From: an uncultured Lachnospiraceae bacterium
GTDB lineage: Bacteria > Bacillota > Clostridia > Lachnospirales > Lachnospiraceae
DNA: 64,000 nt
NCBI GenBank assembly: GCA_900317585.1
Contig: ONHG01000013.1
Coordinates: 1 to 64,000 of the forward strand
Direction: 5' to 3'
This document shows positions 44,396-53,581 of this stretch, one piece after another. The position numbers were made by a program, and so were the translations under genes. The notes beneath the pieces were generated by a model. That model ran no database searches. It worked only from the letters and a program-made list of their open reading frames with translations, and had not been told where the DNA came from. How positions within the stretch are numbered: position 1 is the first letter of the stretch; every line of letters starts with the position of its first letter.

Positions 44396-45304
44396 ATGAC
44401 AGGAAAAATTATTAAAGGAATTGCCGGCTTCTACTACGTTTACGTAGAAGAAACCAAAGGGGCAAAAGAAAATGCCACAGGCGGCACCCTATACGAGTGC
44501 AAAGCAAAAGGCACCTTCAGAAAACAAAAGATAAAGCCACTGGTAGGCGATACAGTTGACATAGCAGTCCTCGACGAGGAAAAGCATATAGGCAATGTCG
44601 AGCGTATACTGCCACGGAAAAACGAACTTATCAGGCCGGCTGTGTCCAATATAGACATGGCCCTGGTTATTTTTGCATCCGCAAAGCCGGATCCCAATTT
44701 CAACCTGCTTGATAGGTTTTTGTGTATGATGGAGTATCAGCATGTGCCGGTCACCATATGCTTCAACAAAAAGGATCTTATCACGCCCCAAAAGCAGCAG
44801 GAGCTTAAAAGCATATACGAGCCGGCTGGCTACAGAGTGATGTTTACCAGCACGAAAACAGGTGAGGGCATAGATGAGATAAAGCACATTTTAGAGGGAA
44901 GGACGACCACGGTTGCAGGTCCCTCGGGAGTTGGCAAGTCATCTATCATCAACTGTCTGCAGGATGATGTGCAGATGGAGACCGGACATATAAGTGAGAA
45001 AATAGAGCGCGGAAAGCATACGACCAGACATTCTGAGATTATCCCGATAAAGGATGGCACATATATCATGGATACACCCGGATTTAGTTCGATGGATGTG
45101 CCGGGCTTTAAAAAGGAAGATTTGTGGACTTGTTATCCGGAGTTTGTAGAATATGAACCGTATTGCAGGTTTAAAGGCTGTAGTCATATAAACGAGCCGG
45201 ACTGTGGCGTGAAGGAGGCTCTTTCAGATGGAAAAATATCGCAGGTGCGCTATGATAACTATAAACTTCTGTATGAGGAGCTGAAAAACAGACAAAGATA
45301 TTAA
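44396..45304 (+). CDS. rsgA: Ribosome small-subunit-dependent GTPase A
   Basis: 302 residues. An N-terminal OB fold is followed by a circularly permuted GTPase: G4 (FNKKDL) first, then G1 (GPSGVGKSSIINCL) and G3 (DTPGFSS). A C-terminal zinc site has Cys and His residues in CRFKGCSHINEPDCGV. It assists 30S maturation. The first third uses more C-rich codons than the rest, continuing the composition of the upstream palindrome. Confidence 0.96.
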   Translation: MTGKIIKGIAGFYYVYVEETKGAKENATGGTLYECKAKGTFRKQKIKPLVGDTVDIAVLDEEKHIGNVERILPRKNELIRPAVSNIDMALVIFASAKPDPNFNLLDRFLCMMEYQHVPVTICFNKKDLITPQKQQELKSIYEPAGYRVMFTSTKTGEGIDEIKHILEGRTTTVAGPSGVGKSSIINCLQDDVQMETGHISEKIERGKHTTRHSEIIPIKDGTYIMDTPGFSSMDVPGFKKEDLWTCYPEFVEYEPYCRFKGCSHINEPDCGVKEALSDGKISQVRYDNYKLLYEELKNRQRY

Positions 45305-45405
45305 TTAAAAGTATACTAAGATAATACATTTCAACTAAAATATAATCAAAACTAAAGCAAAATAGAGCATTATCAAAACTAAAGCATAATCAAACGGAGG
45401 GAAAC

Positions 45406-46056
45406 ATGAACTGTTTATCACCATCAATTTTATCAGCGGATTATTCAATACTTGGAGAGCAGCTTAAGCTGCTTGACGAGGCCGGAGCACAGTATGTGCA
45501 TATAGATGTTATGGACGGCAGCTTCGTTCCCAGCATATCAATTGGGCTGCCTGTCATAAAGACAATCAGAAAGTGCACAGAGCGTATGTTTGATGTGCAT
45601 CTGATGATAGATGAGCCGGGCAGATACATAGATGATTTTGTGGCAGCAGGAGCTGATATCATCACTGTTCATGCGGAGGCATGTAAGCATCTTGACAGGA
45701 CAATCGAGGCAATAAAGGAAAAAGGCATATTGGCAGGTGTAGCATTAAATCCGGCTACTCCGCTCTCGGCAATTGAGTATGTGCTGCCTAAGGTGGACAT
45801 GGTGCTTATCATGACGGTGAATCCCGGCTTCGGTGGACAAAAGTTAATTCCGTACACCGTAGACAAGGTGCGCGACCTAAGGGCTCTTCTCGAAAAATCA
45901 GGAAATAAGGCTGATATTGAGGTTGATGGAGGTATCAATCTGGAGAATGTAGAGACACTGCTTGCGGCAGGTGCCAATATCATTGTTGCGGGAAGTGCGG
46001 TGTTTAACGGAGATATAGAAGAAAATGTAACCGGTTTTCTTAATATTATGATGTAG
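45406..46056 (+). CDS. rpe: Ribulose-phosphate 3-epimerase
   Basis: 216 residues. A TIM barrel with SILSADY, HIDVMDGSFVPSIS, NPGFGGQKLI and EVDGGINLEN, the metal- and phosphate-binding sites of Rpe. It interconverts ribulose-5-P and xylulose-5-P. ATG follows ACGGAGGG. In Firmicutes rpe usually follows rsgA and precedes thiN, as here. Confidence 0.97.
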   Translation: MNCLSPSILSADYSILGEQLKLLDEAGAQYVHIDVMDGSFVPSISIGLPVIKTIRKCTERMFDVHLMIDEPGRYIDDFVAAGADIITVHAEACKHLDRTIEAIKEKGILAGVALNPATPLSAIEYVLPKVDMVLIMTVNPGFGGQKLIPYTVDKVRDLRALLEKSGNKADIEVDGGINLENVETLLAAGANIIVAGSAVFNGDIEENVTGFLNIMM

Positions 46057-46118
46057 CTGTTGCCGGTTAAACCGTGATAAGAACAGAAAGATATATCATT
46101 CAGGAGAGGGAAGATAAG

Positions 46119-46763
46119 ATGCGTTATTTGATTGTCTGTGGTGGAAAAATAGATAAGGAATTTGGCTTAAATGAGATAAAGACTGACGGAATAGACGTTA
46201 TCATTGCTGCTGACAGCGGAATGGATTTCTTATACGAAAATGGTGTCACGCCTGATATAATTGTAGGTGATTTCGATTCAGCCACAACAAAGGCATTGGA
46301 GTTTTTTGAGAGAAAGGGACAGACCGAGATACATAGGCTTAATCCGGTAAAAGATGATACCGACACAGAGTATGCCATAAGACTTGCGATAAAGCATGGT
46401 GCACGAAGTATAGTGGTGATTGGTGCAACAGGCAGCAGAATAGACCATGTATTGGGCAATATTTCGCTTCTTGGAATAGGACTGGAAAGTGGAATTGATA
46501 TCAGGATTATTGATGCAAACAATCGTATTAGGATGGCAGATAAGCCTGTAACCATTGAAAAATCATCCCAGTATGGCAGGTTTGTCTCTCTTATAGCAGT
46601 GACAGATGACAATGAGGTGAGCCTTAAGGGCTTTAAGTATCCTGTTACTGATTATTCATTTGATCGTTTTACATCGCTTGGCATATCCAATGAAATAATT
46701 GATGACCATGCAGTGATTGATATCCATAGAGGAAAATTCATCATTATAGAGTCAAAAGATTGA
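46119..46763 (+). CDS. thiN: Thiamine diphosphokinase
   Basis: 214 residues from ATG 46119 (AGGAGAGGGAAG upstream), preferred to GTG 46074. Family marks: AADSGMDFLYENGVTPDIIV then GDFDS, DDTDTEYAI, and GATGSRIDHVLGNI. It pyrophosphorylates thiamine to TPP. No TPP riboswitch was seen. Confidence 0.93.
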   Translation: MRYLIVCGGKIDKEFGLNEIKTDGIDVIIAADSGMDFLYENGVTPDIIVGDFDSATTKALEFFERKGQTEIHRLNPVKDDTDTEYAIRLAIKHGARSIVVIGATGSRIDHVLGNISLLGIGLESGIDIRIIDANNRIRMADKPVTIEKSSQYGRFVSLIAVTDDNEVSLKGFKYPVTDYSFDRFTSLGISNEIIDDHAVIDIHRGKFIIIESKD

Positions 46764-46817
46764 CTTTTTGGGAGCTTTGGACTACTATTGTTTTAGAATT
46801 ATTTCGGAAAAGTCTGA

Positions 46818-46949
46818 TTACATGTGATAATTTATCCAGTTGAGAGAAATGTCACCAGTGAGAGCCAGATTACTGAGCTTATTAAGAAGGCGGACGATCT
46901 GATGTATACAGTAAAGACAGGCGAGAAAGGACACTATGCATTCTTTTAA
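46818..46949 (+). pseudogene. GGDEF-domain C-terminal remnant
   Basis: A 43-codon open frame after a stop at 46815 reads IIYPVERNVTSESQITELIK then KADDLMYTVKTGEKGHY, the typical last helix of GGDEF domains (ADxxMYxAK). It has no start codon with a ribosome-binding site and no cyclase core. It ends inside the first codons of the Eis-like gene. Probably the relic of a deleted diguanylate cyclase gene. Confidence 0.55.
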
Positions 46950-48162
46950 ATCAGATGAATTTAAGATAAGAGTATTGACAAAGGACGATGCAGAGGAATA
47001 CAATGCGCTGCTTCGTTATGCTTTTCAGGTAACAGAGGCAGATCTTGCTGAGACCGGTTGGAAGGATGATGAAATCAAGCAGTCGAAGTTTCCGGTGCTT
47101 GAGAGAGCTGATGTGCTCGGCTGCTTCAATATTATAGACAAAAAAGAGGAGCTTGTGGCTCAGTTTGCGGTATATCCGCTCGATATGAATATATATGGTG
47201 AGCGCTACGAGGTGGGCTTTGTCACAAGTGTGTGCACGTATCCTGAGTACACAGGCCATGGTCTCATGAAAAAGCTTATGAGAAAGAGTCTTACGAGGAT
47301 GCGCGATAGCAACAAGTCGTTTGCTCTTTTGTATCCATACTCTATACCTCTTTACAGAGGGCTTGGCTGGGAGATTATCTCAAACAAGATGACATATGTG
47401 ATAAAGGACAGACAGATCCCTACAAAGCTTAAGGAGCCGGGCTATGTGCGCCGTGTGCAGTGGGATGATGAGCAGTTTAAGAAGCTTCATACTCACTTTG
47501 CCGCAAAGACTCACGGCTGTCTGTACAGAAACAATCTGGCTTGGGAGGAGTACTTCCGCTGGGATGAGGACGATACGATGGTCGCCATCTACTATAACGA
47601 GGATGATGAACCGTGTGGCTATATGGTGTATCTTATCAGCTCCGATGTCATGCATATCAAGGAGCTCATCTACTTAAACCGTGAGGCGCAGCTTGGGCTG
47701 TGGGAGTACATTCATGCGCACGATTCCATGATTGATGAGGTCAGAGGCAACAACTATTACAGCGAGCCCATTGCTTTTGAGCTCGATGACAGTGATATAA
47801 AGGAGACAATAAGACCATACGCCATGGGCAGAATCATTGATGTGGCGCAGTTTATGTCACAGTATAACTGTGACCCGGATGGCCCGGGCGGCTGCTTTAG
47901 TTTTGAGATAGCAGATGACCTGCTTCCGTGGAACAATGGCACATTTGTCATTGATTTTGAGAAAGGGCACTGTGCTCTCACCGATAAAAATCCACAGTAT
48001 CACTTAAGCATGTCTATTGGCACGTTTACCACACTGCTTTTAGGCTACAAGAGTGCTGAGAAGCTTTTGCAGATGGGCAAAATACAGACTACGTATGAAG
48101 CTGTTGCAAAGCTTGACGATATTTTATATCATGAGATACCATATGTATCTGACTACATATAA
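46936..48162 (+). CDS. Eis-like GNAT acetyltransferase
   Basis: 408 residues, the three-domain length of the Eis family: an N-terminal GNAT domain (VGFVTSVCTYPEYTGHGLMK with acetyl-CoA loop), a second degenerate GNAT domain and a C-terminal SCP2-like domain. The final free carboxylate (…VSDYI) often serves in catalysis in Eis. GAAAGGA precedes the ATG. The substrate is unknown; amines, including aminoglycosides for some relatives. Confidence 0.88.
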   Translation: MHSFKSDEFKIRVLTKDDAEEYNALLRYAFQVTEADLAETGWKDDEIKQSKFPVLERADVLGCFNIIDKKEELVAQFAVYPLDMNIYGERYEVGFVTSVCTYPEYTGHGLMKKLMRKSLTRMRDSNKSFALLYPYSIPLYRGLGWEIISNKMTYVIKDRQIPTKLKEPGYVRRVQWDDEQFKKLHTHFAAKTHGCLYRNNLAWEEYFRWDEDDTMVAIYYNEDDEPCGYMVYLISSDVMHIKELIYLNREAQLGLWEYIHAHDSMIDEVRGNNYYSEPIAFELDDSDIKETIRPYAMGRIIDVAQFMSQYNCDPDGPGGCFSFEIADDLLPWNNGTFVIDFEKGHCALTDKNPQYHLSMSIGTFTTLLLGYKSAEKLLQMGKIQTTYEAVAKLDDILYHEIPYVSDYI

Positions 48163-48194
48163 TGATAAAGGGTCAAAAGGTAAAGGAAAATAAT

Positions 48195-49082
48195 ATGTCA
48201 AATTATGTGATTAGCTGCTGTTCAACAGCAGATCTTACCAGGGAGCATATGCTCGAGAGAAATATTAAGTACGCATGCTTTCACTATGAGCTTGACGGTA
48301 AAGAGTATATGGATGATTTAGGACAGTCCATGCCACTGCCTGATTTCTACAAGGCAATGGAGGCAGGTGCCATGACAAAGACCTCGCAGATCAATCAGGA
48401 GGAGTACATGGAGTACTTCAGGCAGTTTCTGGATGAGGGATATGATGTGCTTCACTGTACATTAAGCTCAGGTATATCAGGTACAGTCAACTCGGCGAGG
48501 CTTGCAAAGGAGGCTCTCGAGGAGGAATACCCTGACAGAAAGATATATGTGATTGATTCGCTGGCAGCATCGTCAGGCTTTGGTCTTTTGATGGATAAGC
48601 TCGCTGACCTTAGGGATAGTGGCATGGATATTGATACATTGGCTGATTGGACCATGGAGCACAGACTTGAGGTGAATCACTGGTTCTTCTCATCAGACCT
48701 TACATTTTTTATCAGGGGCGGCCGTATCTCAAAGACCGCGGGATTCGTGGGAAATGTGCTTAATATCTGTCCTTTCATGAATGTGAGCAATGAGGGAAAG
48801 CTTATTGTGCGTGAGAAAATCCGCACCAAAAAGAAGGCAATAAAGGAGATGCTTGTGAAGATGCAGGCACTCTGCAAGGATGGTGCCGATTATTCGGATA
48901 AGGTCTATATATCAAATTCTGCATGCTATGAGGATGCTAAAGCCGTAGCTGATCTGATTGAGGCTGCCTTCCCTAATATGAAGGGCAAAGTAGAGATAAA
49001 TGATATCGGTACGACTATAGGAAGCCATACCGGTCCGGGAACAGTTGCATTGTTTTTCTGGGGTAATAAGAGAGAGGATTAG
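48195..49082 (+). CDS. DegV-family fatty-acid-binding protein
   Basis: 295 residues from ATG 48195 (AAAGGAAAA upstream); an earlier ATG at 48162 lacks a ribosome-binding site. The DegV pattern is clear: YVISCCSTADLTREHM, MTKTSQINQEEYMEYF, LSSGISGTVNSARLA, FFIRGGRISKTAG, IGSHTGPGTVALFF. Such proteins (FakB type) bind a fatty acid for phosphorylation by FakA. No fakA is nearby. Confidence 0.93.
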   Translation: MSNYVISCCSTADLTREHMLERNIKYACFHYELDGKEYMDDLGQSMPLPDFYKAMEAGAMTKTSQINQEEYMEYFRQFLDEGYDVLHCTLSSGISGTVNSARLAKEALEEEYPDRKIYVIDSLAASSGFGLLMDKLADLRDSGMDIDTLADWTMEHRLEVNHWFFSSDLTFFIRGGRISKTAGFVGNVLNICPFMNVSNEGKLIVREKIRTKKKAIKEMLVKMQALCKDGADYSDKVYISNSACYEDAKAVADLIEAAFPNMKGKVEINDIGTTIGSHTGPGTVALFFWGNKRED

Positions 49083-49250
49083 CCGGATATTTTAGCCTAA
49101 ATATCTGATTAGAATAATCAAAATCAATAAAGTTGATTATATTTTTATAAAAAAATAAATTACATCAATCAAAGTGATTAAATATAATCATTCCAATAAC
49201 TGTGCTTATGTGTTACAATTATATCAGTTCAAACGAAAAGAGGTTTTAAG
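49083..49250. promoter_or_regulatory. leuA upstream region with candidate operators
   Basis: Very AT-rich. ATAATCAA and TTGATTAT form an inverted pair around 49114-49140, and further ATCAATCAAAGTGATTA and TAATCATT elements lie at about 49164-49192. TACAAT at about 49214 may be the -10 box. Repeated ATCA/TGAT half-sites close to a gene that codes an AraC-type domain suggest autoregulation (inference). No T-box or leader peptide was seen. Confidence 0.4.
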
Positions 49251-51245
49251 ATGAAAGGATATGAAAAATACGAGCGCAGTTATTTTCTGCCTCCTGAATG
49301 CACTTATGACTGGGTTAAGAAGGATTATATAGATAAAGCACCACTGTGGTGTTCGGTTGATTTACGTGATGGCAACCAGGCTCTAATCGAGCCGATGAGT
49401 CTTGAGGAGAAGCTTGACTTCTTTAAGATGCTTGTAGATATAGGCTTTAAGGAAATCGAGGTAGGTTTCCCGGCAGCCTCTGAGACAGAGTTCAATTTCA
49501 CGAGAGCTCTTATTGAGAGGGATATGATTCCTGATGACGTCACTATACATGTGCTGACACAGGCCAGAGAGCATATCATCAAGAAGACCTTCAAGGCACT
49601 TGAGGGAGCACCGAGAGCAGTTGTACATCTGTACAATTCCACATCTGTTGCACAGCGTGAGCAGGTGTTTAAGAAGTCAAAGGAAGAGATAAAGCAGCTT
49701 GCAGTTGACGGAGCTATTTTACTGAGAGACCTTGCAGCAGAGACTGACGGTAATTTCCGTTTCCAGTATTCACCGGAGAGCTTTTCGGGCACTGAGGTGG
49801 ATTATGCGGTTGATGTGTGCAACGCTGTGCTTGATGTATGGCAGCCAAAGGCTGATAATAAGGCCATCATCAATATCCCTACCACAGTAGAGAATGCCAT
49901 GCCACATGTTTTTGCCACACAGATAGAGTATATCAACAAGCACCTCAAGTACAGAGACGGAGTAGTGCTTTGCTTACATCCTCATAATGATAGAGGCTGC
50001 GGTGTTGCCACATCAGAGCTTGGTGTGCTTGCAGGAGCTGAGGAGATAGAGGGTACGCTGTTTGGAAATGGTGAGAGAACAGGAAATGTAGATATCGTGA
50101 CACTTGCCATGAATCTTTACTCACACGGAGTGGATCCACAGCTTGATTTCTCAAATCTGCCTGAGATCAGGGAGAAGTATGAGACATTTACCAGAATGAA
50201 GGTAGGCGAGAGACAGCCATATGCGGGAGACCTTGTTTTTTCTGCTTTTTCAGGCTCACATCAGGATGCAATCTCAAAGGGCATGGCATGGAGAGAGGAA
50301 AAGAAGCTTGATAAGTGGACTGTTCCATATCTGCCTATAGATCCAAAGGATGTCGGCAGGACATACGAGGCTGATGTTATCCGTATCAACAGTCAGTCAG
50401 GAAAGGGCGGAGTGGCATATATCCTTAAGCAGAGCTTCGGTATCAATGTGCCACAGCAGATGAGAGAGCAGGTCGGATACATGGTCAAGCAGGTATCGGA
50501 CGAGGAGCACAAGGAGCTTTCACCTGAGTGGGTACACAGTATCTTTACAGACAATTATGTGGATTTTCATCCATATTTCACTATACCGGAGTGCCACTTT
50601 AAGCAGGTAAATGGCATTTTCGCAGAGGCAGTTATTTTACACAATGACAGCACCAGAAAGGTAGATGCCAATGGAAACGGCCGTCTTGATGCAGTCAGCA
50701 ATATAATTAAGCAGTATTTTGACATCAGCTTTGAGCTCACTGTATACGAGGAGCATGCGCTTTCGCACGGATCTTCATCAAAGGCTATGGCATATGTGGG
50801 TATCACAGTTGACGGCAGTATGTTCTGGGGCGCAGGTGTGGATGAGGATATCATCAAGGCATCAATCGGAGCACTTGTTGTTGCGGTAAACCATTACCTT
50901 GCCACCAAGGCTGACAGTCACGTGAAGGATGAGCGCTATATTGCCATGCTCAACTTCATCCAGGCTAACTACAAGACGGTATCGCTTGCAGACATGGCTG
51001 CACAGTTCAACCTGACAGAGCCGTATATCTCCAAGTACATAAAGGAGAAGTCAGGCAAGACTTTCGGAGAGCTGGTCACCAATGCCAAGATGAAGAAGGC
51101 ACGTACACTGCTGAGAAACAGCATCACAACTGTTGAGAATATCGCAATCGAGGCAGGATATCAGAACGTGGAGCATTTTAACAGACAGTTTAAGAAGCTG
51201 TATGGAATGACACCACTTGAGTACAGAAATTCAAGCACAAAATAA
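49251..51245 (+). CDS. leuA: 2-isopropylmalate synthase fused to an AraC-type DNA-binding domain
   Basis: 664 residues. Residues 1 to about 560 are a complete type-2 LeuA: catalytic barrel with [12 protein letters not shown] and [14 protein letters not shown], then the C-terminal allosteric domain ([20 protein letters not shown]), the region that binds leucine. Residues about 562-664 are a full AraC double helix-turn-helix ([40 protein letters not shown] and [12 protein letters not shown]). There is no stop, frameshift or second start between them. The enzyme makes 2-isopropylmalate for leucine. ATG follows AAGAGGTTTTAAG. No other leu gene is near. Confidence 0.95.
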   Translation: MKGYEKYERSYFLPPECTYDWVKKDYIDKAPLWCSVDLRDGNQALIEPMSLEEKLDFFKMLVDIGFKEIEVGFPAASETEFNFTRALIERDMIPDDVTIHVLTQAREHIIKKTFKALEGAPRAVVHLYNSTSVAQREQVFKKSKEEIKQLAVDGAILLRDLAAETDGNFRFQYSPESFSGTEVDYAVDVCNAVLDVWQPKADNKAIINIPTTVENAMPHVFATQIEYINKHLKYRDGVVLCLHPHNDRGCGVATSELGVLAGAEEIEGTLFGNGERTGNVDIVTLAMNLYSHGVDPQLDFSNLPEIREKYETFTRMKVGERQPYAGDLVFSAFSGSHQDAISKGMAWREEKKLDKWTVPYLPIDPKDVGRTYEADVIRINSQSGKGGVAYILKQSFGINVPQQMREQVGYMVKQVSDEEHKELSPEWVHSIFTDNYVDFHPYFTIPECHFKQVNGIFAEAVILHNDSTRKVDANGNGRLDAVSNIIKQYFDISFELTVYEEHALSHGSSSKAMAYVGITVDGSMFWGAGVDEDIIKASIGALVVAVNHYLATKADSHVKDERYIAMLNFIQANYKTVSLADMAAQFNLTEPYISKYIKEKSGKTFGELVTNAKMKKARTLLRNSITTVENIAIEAGYQNVEHFNRQFKKLYGMTPLEYRNSSTK

Positions 51246-51266
51246 GCGGATGCAGCATTTTAATAT

Positions 51267-51327
51267 AACCGGATCAATATGCTGAATGACAATTCATTCA
51301 GCTGTATTGGTCCGGTTTGCTTTTTTG
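51267..51327 (+). terminator. leuA terminator
   Basis: A long stem, AACCGGAtCAATA..GCTGAAT with its complement ATTCAGC..TATTGGTCCGGTT, followed by TTTGCTTTTTT. Confidence 0.9.
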
Positions 51328-51580
51328 TATTGCACTTTTTATGTGAAAATCTGCATTAAAATTGTATAAAAATGGGAACAATGGGCTATTGATTGTATTT
51401 TATCAAGTAATTTGTTGTTTTTACAACGGATTATATGTACAATGCGGGTATAATATAAATAAAAAATAATTATTCAGAACTACTGGTAACAAAGCAGATA
51501 TTGAGAATTTGTGTTTGGAATGAATAGTTATAATAAAAAGCAACTATTTGAATTATAGTTTAAGAAAGAGAGGAACGTAC
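51328..51580 (+). promoter_or_regulatory. ldh upstream region
   Basis: AT-rich. TATAAT at about 51450 is a probable -10 box. A short inverted repeat GTTGT-TTTT-ACAAC (51414-51427) upstream might be a redox (Rex-like) operator, which would fit ldh; the match to Rex sites is weak. A mini-palindrome TGAATAGTTA...AACTATTTGAA lies near 51524-51553. ldh starts at 51581 after AAGAGAGGAACG. Confidence 0.4.
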
Positions 51581-52552
51581 ATGAGCAATAAAACTAGCGC
51601 AGTTGTTAAGACAAACCCAAGAAAGGCTGTTATGATCGGATGTGGATTCGTTGGTTCGGCATCAGTTTTTGCACTTATGCAGAGCGGTCTTTTTTCTGAG
51701 ATAGTTCTCATTGACGCTGATAAGGACAAGGCTGAGGGAGAGGCGATGGATATAAGCCACGGTATTCCTTTTGCCAGACCTATGAAGATATATGCAGGCG
51801 GTTATGATGATGTGGCAGATGCTGCTATCATTGTTGTTTCTGCAGGTGCAGGCCAAAAGCCTGGCGAGACAAGACTTGATCTGGTAAATAAAAATGTTGC
51901 AATCTTCAAGAGCATCATTCCGGAGATTGCAAAGAGAAATTTCGGTGGAATCTTACTTATCGTTGCAAACCCTGTAGATATTTTAACACAGGTGGCACAG
52001 AAGCTTTCAGGACTTCCTGAGGAGCGTGTCATCGGTTCAGGTACCGTGCTTGACAGTGCAAGACTTAAGTACGCGCTTGGAGAGCACCTTGAGGTGGACA
52101 GCCGAAGCGTACATGCATTTATAGTAGGTGAGCATGGAGACAGTGAGGTGGTTGCATGGTCATCAGCCAATGTTTCCGGAGTGGAGCTTCACAAGATGTG
52201 CGAGATGAGAGGTCACTACAAGCACAAGGAGAATACAGAGGAAATCGCTGCAAACGTAAAGAACAGTGCTTACGAGATAATCAACCGAAAGCATGCGACA
52301 TATTATGGTATCGCTATGTCAGTCAGACGTATCTGCGAGGTAATCATGCGTGATGAGAAGTCTATTCTTCCTGTTTCACACATGATGCACGGACAGTACG
52401 GCATCGACGGTGTGGTTCTCTCAATGCCTGCAATCGTTGGAGCAGACGGAGTGGAGAGCGATATCCCAATCGAGTTAAACGGTGAGGAAGCTTTAAAGCT
52501 CAAGGAGTCTGCTGATGCACTTAAGAGCATACTTGACGGGCTTGAGCTGTAA
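51581..52552 (+). CDS. ldh: L-lactate dehydrogenase
   Basis: 323 residues from ATG 51581. NAD-binding motif GCGFVGSASVFAL, substrate-binding Arg in GQKPGETRLDL and catalytic His in GEHGDSEV identify L-LDH rather than malate dehydrogenase (Gln before KPGETR). It reduces pyruvate to L-lactate, regenerating NAD. Likely a major fermentation enzyme. Single-gene transcript with its own promoter. Confidence 0.96.
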   Translation: MSNKTSAVVKTNPRKAVMIGCGFVGSASVFALMQSGLFSEIVLIDADKDKAEGEAMDISHGIPFARPMKIYAGGYDDVADAAIIVVSAGAGQKPGETRLDLVNKNVAIFKSIIPEIAKRNFGGILLIVANPVDILTQVAQKLSGLPEERVIGSGTVLDSARLKYALGEHLEVDSRSVHAFIVGEHGDSEVVAWSSANVSGVELHKMCEMRGHYKHKENTEEIAANVKNSAYEIINRKHATYYGIAMSVRRICEVIMRDEKSILPVSHMMHGQYGIDGVVLSMPAIVGADGVESDIPIELNGEEALKLKESADALKSILDGLEL

Positions 52553-52634
52553 ATATCAGGCTCTTAATATTAATTTTGTAATATTAAACTTATATAAAAT
52601 ACTATAAATTCAGTAGGGTTTGGGGTATAATGAT

Positions 52635-52680
52635 AACTGTCGGGCTGCATATATTATGTGCCCGGCGGTTATTTGATTTT
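52635..52680 (+). terminator. Probable ldh terminator or leader hairpin
   Basis: GTCGGGC and GCCCGGC pair around a 14-base loop, followed by GGTTATTTGATTTT. TATAAT at about 52625 just upstream makes a leader hairpin of the DUF3737 gene an alternative. Confidence 0.5.
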
Positions 52681-52726
52681 ATGGCAGATAACTATTTAGA
52701 ATTACCGGGAAAAAGGAGTATATATA

Positions 52727-53578
52727 ATGAGCGAAAGAAAACAAATCCATCAGGAGTTTCTGACAGGCGAAAGAGCCCTGTTTGCAAGCAACAACCTGGA
52801 TATATATGATACAATTTTTGATGACGGAGAGTCACCTCTTAAGGAGAGCCATGGCATTAGCCTGACAGGCTGTTTTTTTAGATGGAAATATCCGCTATGG
52901 TACTGTAGTGACATAGCTGTAAAGGACTGTACATGGTTTGACATGGCGCGTGCGGGTGTCTGGTATACTGACAATATCTCTGTCACTGATTCAATAGTTG
53001 AGGCACCTAAGAACTTCAGGCGCTGTAATAACCTAAAGCTTAAAAATGTGACATTTCCAAATGCCCAGGAGACACTCTGGAGCTGTGATCATGTCGATAT
53101 CGAGAATGTCTCGGCAAAGGGAGATTATTTTGGCATGAATACAAATAATCTTATCATGAAGAATTTCCAGCTGGTCGGCAACTATTCGTTTGACGGCTCA
53201 AGAAATGTAGAGGTGCACGATTCAAAGCTTATCTCAAAGGATGCCTTCTGGAATACGGAAAATGTCACAGTCTATGATTCATTTATTACAGGTGAATACC
53301 TTGGCTGGAACGCAAAGAATCTGACACTTATAAACTGCACAATCGAGAGCTTGCAGGGGCTTTGCTACATCGACAACCTCGTTATGAAAAACTGTAAGCT
53401 CATAAACACTACATTGGCATTTGAGTATTCTTCGGTAGATGCAGAGATTTGCAGTAAGGTGGACAGTGTTTTAAATCCGACAAGCGGAGTGATAAGGGCA
53501 AAGGAGATTGGCACCCTGACTATCGAAAAGGACAGAGTTGACCCATCAAAGACTAAGATAATATGTGAGGGAAAATAA
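52727..53578 (+). CDS. DUF3737 protein (right-handed beta-helix-like)
   Basis: 283 residues. Repeated short strands of about 20 residues with Asn/Ser/Asp turns (VKDCTWFDMARAGVWYTDNI, VTDSIVEAPKNFRRCNNLKL and so on) indicate a parallel beta-helix. The pattern (HQEFLTGERALFAS, LFKAENLTVYDS-type repeats) matches DUF3737. ATG follows AAAAAGGAG. It is adjacent (3 bases) to the MalY-like lyase, a pairing seen in other gut Firmicutes. Function unknown. Confidence 0.88.
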   Translation: MSERKQIHQEFLTGERALFASNNLDIYDTIFDDGESPLKESHGISLTGCFFRWKYPLWYCSDIAVKDCTWFDMARAGVWYTDNISVTDSIVEAPKNFRRCNNLKLKNVTFPNAQETLWSCDHVDIENVSAKGDYFGMNTNNLIMKNFQLVGNYSFDGSRNVEVHDSKLISKDAFWNTENVTVYDSFITGEYLGWNAKNLTLINCTIESLQGLCYIDNLVMKNCKLINTTLAFEYSSVDAEICSKVDSVLNPTSGVIRAKEIGTLTIEKDRVDPSKTKIICEGK

Positions 53579-53581
53579 TCT

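Noticed and set aside
49083-49250. T-box or leucine leader attenuator before leuA
   Set aside because: No conserved T-box sequence, no leader peptide rich in Leu codons and no terminator hairpin upstream.
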